From Panicum virgatum (lineage: Eukaryota > Streptophyta > Magnoliopsida > Poales > Poaceae), in contig NC_053137.1 in assembly GCF_016808335.1 (NCBI RefSeq), forward strand, positions 7,366,506 to 7,430,505: a stretch of DNA of 64,000 nt, written 5' to 3'. The position numbers and the translations under genes were made by a program. Below the pieces are notes generated by a model, which saw only the letters and a program-made list of their open reading frames with translations, was not told where the DNA came from and ran no database searches. Shown here piece by piece: positions 55,177 to 64,000 of the stretch (positions are counted from its first letter, which is position 1; each line of letters begins with the position of its first letter).

Positions 55177-56068
55177 AACATTTTTGAAATTGCGATCTCG
55201 CATTCACCGAGATCCCAGCTAAATCTTTTCGCCGAATGCAAGAATTTCGTATTCCAACATCGATGGGATGGCAGTTGCATCATGAGCATGTCTCTGATCC
55301 AAAATTACATCGACGGTTGGAGGATCCCAACATTTCATGAACCTAAGCAGTTGTCTGAAGTTCATTTGGAAAGCGACATTAAAGGACAATGTTGACCCCA
55401 GTGCAAAACCTGGTTCAGAGGAGAGCAAGGAAGCAGCGACGTCATGCCGCCCAACCAGAAGCTCCACCTCCCCCCAGCGTCGCCCGCGCTCTGATTCGCG
55501 TCCGGCGATGACTTGCCTCGTCGCCTCGCTCCATCAGCAGCCAGCTTGTGGAACGTCGCCACCGGCCTTCGACTTAACATATCCTCCGCGCCGCCGCTCA
55601 CCACACGACGCGCGCCGCCGAAACGGCTCGGCTCTCCGACAGAGGCTCTGGTGCTCGGTGCAGCTGCCGCCGCCGGCGCGCCGGTGTTCGGTGTTCCACG
55701 CCAGGGATACCAGCGCGCGTTGAAGTGAGGGCGATACCCCTCTTCCCAGCTTCGCTCACCGGCTCCCGTCTCGCCAACGACCAGGCACCAAGGGACGGGG
55801 GTGGACTGGTAAATGCCGTCCACACCTGGGCAACACCTGATGCCAACGCTTTGCGCAAGCGCGCCCTCTCGTCACCCGCAGGCAGCGCTGCTTCGCCGGC
55901 GTCGCCCCTCGCCGCCGACAATCGTTCGGTCTGGCGCAGCGCTACTCAGAGTACACGCCGTGGTCGCCGACCACCGCCCGGCAGGCTGCTGGCGCGCCAA
56001 GCACCGCCGAGCTGCACTTCCCTCGAGTAACAGCTCGGAGATAGAGGCCGCGGTGCTCGGTGCCGCCG
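55177..56068. other. Right-hand unit segment with GC-rich module a, unit 2
   Basis: Matches 36872-37762. The degenerate hairpin (55796-55827) has an extra T in its left arm (GTGGACTGGTA). Confidence 0.5.
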
Positions 56069-56170
56069 TGCCACGCCAGGACTACCGGCAGCGTCGACGG
56101 TGCTTGCTGGGCTCGCTCGCTCGCTCCCAGCTCGCCAGCGGGCGGTGGTGGCCGGCATTCGCAACGTCCA

Positions 56171-56203
56171 GGGGTGGACGGTATTTCATTTACCGTCCAC
56201 CCC
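56171..56203. repeat. Perfect 33-nt hairpin (module b, unit 3)
   Basis: Identical to 17843-17875. Confidence 0.93.
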
Positions 56204-56798
56204 CGGGCACGCGGCAGCCACCGGATCCGGATCCTGCGGTCAGGATTAAGCAAGAGGCACCCGACGCCATGACGCGAAGCGAGCGCCGCACTCCAGCGCC
56301 GCTTCGCCGGCCTCGCCGCCGCCCTCCGGCGATCAGCGGCGTCACGCGCACACGATGGGCTTCGCATGCCGTTCAACCTGAAGCTCCACCTCCCCAACGT
56401 CGCCTCGTTGTGCTTCGTGTCAAGTTCTTCCTCCTCACAGCGTGGACGCGCCCCGGCTATGACTCGCCTCGTCGGCGTCGCCTCGCGACATCAACAGCTG
56501 GCGCAGCAGCCGCCGCCGCCGCCGCGCAGCGGTGCGTTTCCGCGTGAAGAGGACTACTCAGTAAACTCTGTGGTCGTCGACCACCGGGCACCGGCCGGTC
56601 GGCGCGCGCACCCGCCAGGCGCTCCGCCGAGCTGCCCGTGGTGTTTGGTGCCGCCGCCGCCGCCGGCGGCGCGGTGTGCCACACCAGGGGCTACAACATC
56701 TTCGAAGCGAGGGCCATGCCCTCTTCCCGGCCACGCTCGCAAGCTCCCTGGCTCCCGGCTCGCCGGCCGGTGGCGCTGGCCGCCGTTGGCAACGTCCG

Positions 56799-56831
56799 GG
56801 GGCGGACGGTATTTGATTTACCGTCCACCCC
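56799..56831. repeat. 33-nt hairpin (module c, unit 3), one mismatch
   Basis: Left arm GGGGCGGACGGTA has C for T, giving a single C-A mismatch with the right arm TACCGTCCACCCC. Confidence 0.9.
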
Positions 56832-57050
56832 TGGGTGCGCGATGGCCATCCGATCCGTATCCTACGGCTAGAATTAAGCAAGAGACCCAGAACGCGATGG
56901 ATGCGAAGCGAACGCAGCTCCAGCGCCGCACCGTCCTCTGCGGCCGGCGCCGCCGCTTCTCCAGCCACGCCGCCGCCCTCCGGCGAGCACGCGCCGGCGA
57001 CCCCGCCTGTAATGTCTCGTCTGCTTGCTTCTTTCCATGTGGCAAATTGG

Positions 57051-58263
57051 ACGCGGTTGCTTTCTTCTCGATCGTGGACATCCTGATGAACACATACTCC
57101 GAAAAACTTCAGTCCCTTTCTTTCTTGACAAATTGTGCAGATTCGTATTGTCCCCTTCATTCATTAAACAAAGCAATCCATTGACACAAATGAGACTAAT
57201 AACTCCATCAAGCACTTGTTTTTGGAAGCAAAAACAAAATTAGGTGAGACAAATATAATACAATAGCTACTACTGCTGCTGCTAGTGTTGCTTAACAACT
57301 TCAATTAGCACATAGGATTACCGTTACGTGTGGAATGCTCAGGTTAGGCAGCTTAGCACGCCTCAGTAACTTTAATTATTTCCCACACCACTGCACACGC
57401 ATCCTGTTACTGACCAGCTGACTGCAGCTTTTTCCATTGGGAGACTTGGACGATGTCACTGAATTCTTGTCTGCTACTGCCATCTTATTATGTTCTTGCA
57501 GGACCATGTTACCTGGACTCCAACAGATGATCTCTACGTACTCCGGGGACACCTTTGACCAATGACCAATAGTACCATTCAGATTCAATGAAGCGAAGAT
57601 AAGAAGGCTGGTGAACCAAATTACACAGCATCAAGTAAGAATAAGAACTGTATTTTGTTTAACAAAACTTCCTTTGCCTACCCTTTGCAGGGAATCTATC
57701 ATGAAAGGACTAAAGAGTGATTTAACCCCCTCCTTATTAGTGCGCCTAACTGACTAGATGCTGCAAGTTGTGTATCGTTCTATCTGCATATTCCAAGCTG
57801 CCCATTCCTTGTTCAGATCATTTCCAGATTCCTTGTCCAATGCAGGGTAGTGGAATATTTCCAAGATGCACATTTCACCTTTTCTTTCGCAGTCGTCTGC
57901 TAGTTATCACACCAATCTCCATTTGAATTTACATGGAACTTGAACGCACCTGTCACACTTTTCAACACTCAATGCTTGTTTACCAGTTGAGTATTATGTA
58001 TATCCTTGCGATTCAATTGAAGGAGTACAAAGCGGTGACTCTCAAACAAAGTCTTCTACATTGTAGGAGTACTACCCATCAATATATATCTACCACAAGA
58101 CAGCTGTGTCCACCATATCCTTGCGATTCAATTGAAAGGTGGGTTCTTACATCGCTAATAAAACTTTTCTTGTGATCTCGGAAGTTGATATCTGCAGTCT
58201 CTCCTGTATTATGTATACTTTACATGTAGAATTTCCTGAGCAGGGAAGGGACAGCTAGCACAA
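57051..58263. other. 5' flank of the unit 3 Rx_N-like copy
   Basis: Matches 18746-19930; no coding frame. Confidence 0.45.
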
Positions 58264-59076
58264 ATGCTTGAATCCTAATGGCGGAGATTGTCAGTTCTGC
58301 TGTTGTCCATGAGACAGTTAGCCAAGTTCTATCTGGTCTGGTTCAGAAATTATGAGGAGAAAGAGGAATCGAATGCAAACAGGAACTTGGAGAGTCTAGA
58401 GATGGCACACATCAGGCTGGAGGCTGCTCTTGAGACATCAGAGAGGTGGCAGATCACTGATGCCTCCTTGCTGCGTTGGCGCAGGAAGCTGAAGCGTGCT
58501 GCTCAGGAGTGCGACGAAACAATGCACAAATCCAAGCAGAGAATCCTAGAGGACGAACAGATGCAACAGGAGGTAAGGATTTCCTCCCTTCCTACCTGGA
58601 TTGTACATGCTACCAAGTCATTTGTTTCCACCGTCCTTTACCGCAATAACAACAAGCAGAGCAGATCCATTGCTCAAAGATTTGAGTGGTATGCAAATAG
58701 TGCTAGTGAGTTTGTGAGATTCATCGAGTTTGGCGGCACACCACGCTGTCACATTCCCTTTCATTCCCTTGTCAGGAACCTTTTTGCAGGCAAGGAACTG
58801 CACCATAAAATCACTCAGGGAAATGGGAATTCTTCCTTTCAGTTATTGTTGGTGCCCTTCAGCACTGAAGTGTACGGAACAGAGGCTAGTCTGTTATTTA
58901 TCCAGAATGATGGTACACCTGAGGGTAATATCTACTTCATTATAACAATACAACTTTCAGAGTGTACAGAGCATGCGCCTGTCCAGCTGCGAAGCACACT
59001 CGTGGACTGGCTGCAGAAAGAAAAGGAATGTCAGTTACGGGCACCGCAGCGACAGCTGAAATTGGAAACCATGTAA
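58264..59076 (+). pseudogene. Rx_N-like gene, unit 3 copy (frameshifted, shortened)
   Basis: The native ATG is at 58278, after the four-codon upstream frame at 58264. The same one-base insertion gives a TGA at 58353-58355. The shifted frame is then open to TAA 59074-59076, as in unit 1, and could be entered at ATG 58309 (MRQLAKFYLVWF). Coding differences from unit 1 are few, for example Ser for Cys in HKSKQRILED and Ser for Gly in FEWYANSASE. Confidence 0.75.
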
Positions 59077-59408
59077 CATGGATCTGTAAGGTAAAGAGGA
59101 ACCAATACAGAATGGAAATTAAATTTTTTTTCTTTTTAGGGAATAGCTGATTGAATCATGGCGTCCACAGGCTCAACACAGCATTTGGTCATCCGCAAGA
59201 AGGATTCAGTAGTGATGACAGACACTGATAAACCCAGCATGTCAGTAAAGTTCAACAAATGCAGTTACAGGTCCTAGGACTGATCGGGGAATGGAAAGCC
59301 AATGTGCAGTATGGTCTAAGTTAGGAATTTATGCTTGTGTAACACATAGCTCTCGATGGGGTTGTTAATGTGTGCTTGATTTGTAACGCGTCATTCTTTG
59401 TGTTTGAT

Positions 59409-60371
59409 ATAGCCGCGGGAAGGCGGTGGGGAGGGTCGAGCGCGGCGGTGGCGGCCGGCGAGCGGCGCAGAGTGCCTTTAATGGCGCTCCGGCTACTTGC
59501 TCGTGTCGTGACGCGGCGGCACGGACGGCGAGGCCGGTTCGGGGGGAAAGGACGGCTTGGGACTGGCTTGGCGAGCAGGCCAGCGGCACTGTGGTTGACG
59601 GCGGCCGGCGCGGCGAGCAGTGCCGCGCGTGGGCGTGGCCGGCGGTGATGGCAGGGCGGCACACGTGGGAGCAGCGTCAAGGCAGGGCGGCAGCAGCGAG
59701 TGGCGCGGAGTGCAGAGTGGTCACGCGGTGTGCGTGCGTGCGTTCGCGGGCGAGGAGCAGGGCCGGCGCGCGGGCAGGCGGCCGTGGCGCGGCGCGGGCG
59801 TCGCGGCGTACGAGGCGAGCGCGTGTGCATGCGCGCGCGCATGTGTGCGTGGACAGGCCAAGCAGGGCGCGCGCAGTGGCGGGCGGAGACGGCCGGGGGT
59901 GAGCGCGCGCGGGCGTGCGGGCGGTGCAGGGCCGGGGGAGGCGTGCGCGCGAGGGCCGGGCCGGGAGCGGCCAGGGCGAGCGCGGCGTGAGCGGCTGCTC
60001 TACAGCGCGCGGGAGAGAAGGGGAGAGAGAGGAAGGAGAGAGGGAAAGAAAAGAAAAAGAAAAATTGAGAAAAGAAAAGATAATGGGAAAAAGGGAAAGA
60101 AAAAGAAAAAAAAAGGAGAGAGGGGAAAAGAGAGAAAGGAAGAAATGCGTCGGCGCCGACCGCGGCGAGCGGTCGCGCGTGGCCGACAGTCGGCCGAGCG
60201 GCGCGGGATGGGACGGCGGCGAGGAAAAAGAGGGAGGGTACGGGCGACGGAAACCAGATGCCAGGACAACGGAAATTTTGGGAGGGAAAATTAGGGTTTA
60301 GGGTTAATTGAGCTCAACGATGAAATAATTTAGCGAGTGTTTTATTTAGTAAATTTTTCCGTGATGTCACA
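59409..60371 (-). mobile_element. Truncated chromovirus LTR, unit 3
   Basis: Same edges as in units 1 and 2 (ATAGCCGCGGG to TGTCACA). Confidence 0.8.
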
Positions 60372-61506
60372 AACCTACCCCACTTAAAATTAATCTCGTC
60401 CTCAAGATTCGGCTGGCTCCTAAACAGGTGGGGAAACTCCTTCTTCAGAGCGTCTTCGCGTTCCCACGTAGCTTCTTCTACTCCATGTCTGCTCCACTGA
60501 ACTCTGCAGATCCATACTTCAGAGTTTCTCGTCTTCCTGGTGACGGTGTCCAAAATCTTGACTGGTGCTTCTTGGTATCGCAGGTCTGGTTGCAGATCTA
60601 TCATTTCTACGGGCACGTGTTCTGCCTCGGGTACCCTCAAACATCTTCTTAATTGCGATACATGAAACACTGGGTGTATATCCGACATTTCTTCCGGTAG
60701 CTCCAGACGGTACGCTACTGCTCCGACTTTCTTCAGAACTCGGTACGGTCCAATGTACCGAGGGGCCAACTTTTCATGTACCTGAAACCTCCGGGTCCCT
60801 CGAATGGGTGAAACCTTGAGATACACGAAATCTCCTGGGTTGAAACTTATTTCCCGTCTTTTCTTGTCCCCGTAGCTCTTCTGTCGAGACTGGGCGGCTT
60901 TCAACTTCTCGCGGATTTCTGCTACTCTTTCCTCGGCTTCCTTTATGAGTGCGGGTCCAATTAGGGCACGCTCTCCAACTTCTGACCACATTAGGGGAGT
61001 TCTGCATTTTCTCCCGTAGAGAGCTTCGAACGGTGACATGCCCAAGCTTGCTTGGTAGCTGTTGTTGTATGAAAACTCGGCGTAGGGTAAACTTTGTTCC
61101 CAATCCTTGCCATAGGTAAGGACACATGCTCTCAACATATCGTCCATGATCTGATTCACCCTTTCTGTCTGGCCATCCATTTGCGGGTGATAAGCGGAGC
61201 AGAAATCCAACTTGGTGCCCATGGCTTTATGCAGACTTTTCCAAAATCTAGAGGTGAACTGGGTCCCTCTATCTGAAACAATTATGCTGGGCACACCATG
61301 CAGCTTTACTATGTTTTCCACGTAGAGCTTGGCTAGCTTTTCCCTGTCGTAGTTGGTTCATACGGGTATGAAATGGGCTGATTTAGTAAGTCGGTCCACT
61401 ATTACCTATATGGAGTCGTGTCCTTTCTGTGTTTTGGGCAAACCCACTACGAAGTCCATTCCTATCTCATCCCATTTCCAAACCGGGATGGGTAGGGGTT
61501 GCAACA
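60372..61506 (-). mobile_element. Chromovirus integrase and chromodomain fragment, unit 3 (best frame)
   Basis: A single 335-codon frame on the minus strand (61321-60314) covers the second catalytic Asp (VSDRGTQF), the Glu region (DGQTERVNQ), the integrase C-terminus and the chromodomain, reading on into LTR sequence. It lacks the frameshifts seen in units 1 and 2. Upstream of 61321 the frame is still integrase, but the first catalytic Asp region ends at the shared deletion junction, so the enzyme is incomplete. Confidence 0.85.
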
Positions 61507-62500
61507 AGAACACGATAGTTGATGTAATCTAAGTAAACCATGTAAGAGCAAAGTAAACCCAAAGCCAAGTCGCGAACTATTAAGCATCAAAGCATCATCA
61601 ACAAGAATCGTGATAGATCAATCTCATAAAGGATTTGGCAATTACAACTCAAGATCTCCTTACAACCCCATGAACAAACGAGGACTTTACCCCATGAAGC
61701 TAGGCGAAGCGTAGTCGATCATGGTGACGAAATCTCCGGCAAGGGATGGATCCCTTGCTGTCCTCCAACTTGTAGCGGCGCCGAGGGATGATGAGGCCTC
61801 CAATATCGCCTTTCTCTTGTGTCTAACTCGATTCTGCTCCTTGACGTCGTCTCCCCGAATGCTCTCCGCGTGAGCCTGTGGGAGGGGTCTTTAAATAGCC
61901 TCAGGAAACCCTAGGTCGAAGGGGAGGCTGAGACTCCCTGGAAAGGGCCTGGGCTGGCCGGCTCAATGGGCCCAGGCCAGCCGGCCTGGCCCATTTTCTC
62001 GCCGCCTCGCGTCCTCCTTTCTCCCCAAGTCTTCTGGAGTCTTCTGGAGTTTATACCTTTCACGATTGCACCCTGTTGGACGTCGTTATCTTCGAGATTT
62101 CTTCGAGGGAAAGGATAGGACGGGAAATCCTTCCTTAAATCTCTATTTTCTTTGCTTAGCCCCGAAGTATCTCGATCTCATCTTATGGGCTTTGTCATTT
62201 GAGCTTCATTGGAGGGTGGATGTGCATGAACGGGCTTCTAGTCGTCATGGCCTTTGGTCCTTTGCTTGGGCTTTGGCCTTCGTCTTTCTTCATGTTATTG
62301 CGTGATCATGGGTCTCGTCGAAACATCTCCGAAAATGTCCAATTTCCTGCCAAAATACAACATGCTCCAAAATCCAGGACAAAATCGAAAACGGTCAAGT
62401 TCGGGTGCCAAGTGGCGGGTTAGTACATGAATCATCCCGAAGAATTTACCAAAACCTCTCCTAATTGTATAACAAAATGGGTACTTAAGGAGCGCCAACA
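61507..62500 (-). mobile_element. Tat/Athila-type LTR, 3'-truncated, unit 3
   Basis: Matches 24395-25388; shares the unit 2 truncation but keeps the internal 85 bp. Confidence 0.8.
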
Positions 62501-63292
62501 TTCCCCCATGCTTAGCTTTTGCTCATCGTCGAGCAAATCAAATCATCAAGTCCTTCCAAGGGTTGCTCGAGAGTTCTCAAACTGAAAAATTTACTTATGC
62601 AAACAAGTCTAACAATATTTCTTCAAACAAAGGTCAGAGGAGCAGCGAGGATAATCATATCATGGGTGTTTAAAAACTCATCCAATATTAGTCCACGACT
62701 CTTACCTTTAACCGGCAACTTGAATATCGACAACACTTGCTTTTCCCGCCATCATTGGAGGGTTTTTTTTTCTTTCTTCTCTTTTTTTTAGTTTTTAGAA
62801 GCAAAATACCCTGCAACAAAGGTTAGACCAAAAATTCTTGCACAAGTCCTTTCATGTCTCTTGATATAAGTGGCTATCCTATTATTATTTGCAAACTCTC
62901 ATCTCCCAAAAGTCTATCAAGTATAAAGTGGGCTATAGGTGAGGCTAGCAAAGTATATACATATATTGTCAAGTTAAGAAAACCTTCTAATGATTGCTTA
63001 CCTTCCGAGCCAATGATCATGAGAGTTTCTCCATAATGTAAGGGGTTCAAGGGTAAGAAGATTTAGAATGGTGGACATGTGCAAAGGCATACAAAAAGAT
63101 TGACTTCAAGGCACAAGCGTCGTCCTCGTTGTCGGATTGCACATGTTGGAATTGAGGATATTGTTCAAACAACAAGGTGATATCTCTTTGCATTTCTCTA
63201 ACCATAGAATCCCTTCATTTATTCTTTTCTTCTCTTCTTATTATTTTTTTCTTTTCTTTCTTTCTCCCGAATTTTCCTTCTCTTTTCCGAAC
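62501..63292 (-). mobile_element. Tat/Athila-type 3' internal region, unit 3
   Basis: Matches 25389-26195, beginning with the polypurine tract. Confidence 0.55.
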
Positions 63293-64000
63293 CTTTTTAT
63301 AGGACACTTTCTATAAAACATAGATACGCAAATCTCCAAAGTGGCTCCAAAACCCCTTGGCTTCTATTAGCACCTTTCTTTATTTTCTTGGGATATTTTC
63401 CCTTAATGCAATCTATGCATTTTTCATCATCAAAAACCAAAGAGTGGAGTATATTTTCTTTAATGAGATGTTCAATTCTCCCCCTCGAAATATGGCATAA
63501 ACGATAGTGCCATAATTTCGAAGAAGTCTCATTATCGTCTCTTTTACGCTTATTATCAGGAGTGGATACAACATTATTGATTGCATCATTTGTGGAAATA
63601 AGATAAAGTTTGTCTTGTCGGATGGCAAGACCAACATTACTCTCATTATATATAATTATACATTTCTTATTTCCAAAATTACAACCAAAGCCGTCATCAT
63701 AAAAACATGATACAGAAACTAAGTTTCTTTTCATGAATGATACATATAATACATTATTAAGCTGAAGCTCAAAACCAGTATGTAACAAAAGTGTAAAAAC
63801 ACCAACAACTTCAACTTCAACTTCAACTCCATTAGCCACGCTGATTTTTCTTTCCCCTTTTCCTAGGTTTTCTTAGGGTCATCTTGGTAGCGAATCCCTG
63901 CAAAGAATTAGCAACGTGAACAGTTGCTCCTGAGTCAATCCACCAAGTATTGGTGGCATAATCAACATACAAGGACTCATCTACAAAATTAATAACATCA
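63293..64000 (-). mobile_element. Ty1/copia fragment, unit 3 (cut by the window edge)
   Basis: Pre-integrase frame 63839-63297 (LWHYRLCHISRGRIEHL, CIDCIKGK), preceded on the minus strand by the protease region at about 63850-63950. Same truncation point as in units 1 and 2. Confidence 0.8.

Larger units (their letters stand above)
37763..56068. repeat. Tandem array unit 2 (about 18.3 kb)
   Basis: Second copy of the block. Relative to unit 1 it lacks 1223 bp (at 43305-43309), 85 bp (at 43755) and 543 bp (at 47840), and has an extra 101-bp duplication (38941-39142). Relative to unit 3 it lacks the 85 bp. Confidence 0.93.
56069..57050. other. GC-rich hairpin modules, unit 3
   Basis: Same two modules as in units 1 and 2, with small differences in GCC/GCA runs near 56505. 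Confidence 0.55.
56069..64000. repeat. Tandem array unit 3 (runs off the window)
   Basis: Third copy of the block, matching unit 2 from 37763 onwards. It shares the 1223-bp deletion (junction at 61502-61506) with unit 2 but keeps the 85 bp that unit 2 lost and has no 101-bp duplication. Confidence 0.93.

Overview
The window is nuclear DNA from a grass, probably a panicoid. The evidence is the mixture of degraded plant gene families (an Rx N-terminal-like family, an F-box gene, a cation/H+ exchanger fragment), nested LTR retrotransposons and LINEs, hAT elements and GC-rich promoter-like islands. I see no intact cellular gene, and no tRNA gene, rRNA gene or CRISPR array. Nearly every long reading frame lies in a transposon or in GC-rich DNA that is open on both strands.

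Left part (1-17.7 kb), unique sequence. Broken members of one Rx_N-like family lie at 509-667, 11710-13395 and 14229-14735. A cation/H+ exchanger remnant lies at 1440-1705. A long inverted-repeat element (2788-4405) carries a nested hAT element (3730-4284, 8-bp target duplication). A 1.7-kb LINE-type insertion (5498-7234, 14-bp target duplication) sits next to a putative terminal exon. A solo LTR (8357-10759, 5-bp target duplication) and a 159-bp hAT MITE inside the Rx_N-like gene follow. Last is an F-box pseudogene on the minus strand, split by a 5'-truncated LINE with a 13-bp target duplication.

Right part (17.74-64 kb), a tandem array. A composite block of about 18-20 kb occurs three times: 17741-37762, 37763-56068 and 56069 to beyond the window edge. 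Each block holds, in order: GC-rich modules with a 33-nt hairpin, an Rx_N-like pseudogene, a Ty3/gypsy chromovirus fragment (LTR piece plus integrase and chromodomain, minus strand), a Tat/Athila-type LTR, a Ty1/copia fragment with its LTR, a stretch of unknown origin, and a solo LTR of about 3.3 kb that contains a second nested solo LTR of about 2.2 kb. All three Rx_N-like copies share one frameshift, so the array was built after, or from, an already damaged copy. Units 2 and 3 share a 1.2-kb deletion absent from unit 1. Unit 2 has private indels.

The main biological content is how this locus evolved: repeated duplication of a dying resistance-like gene together with its transposon cargo, and a recurrent perfect hairpin upstream of each copy whose role I cannot assign.
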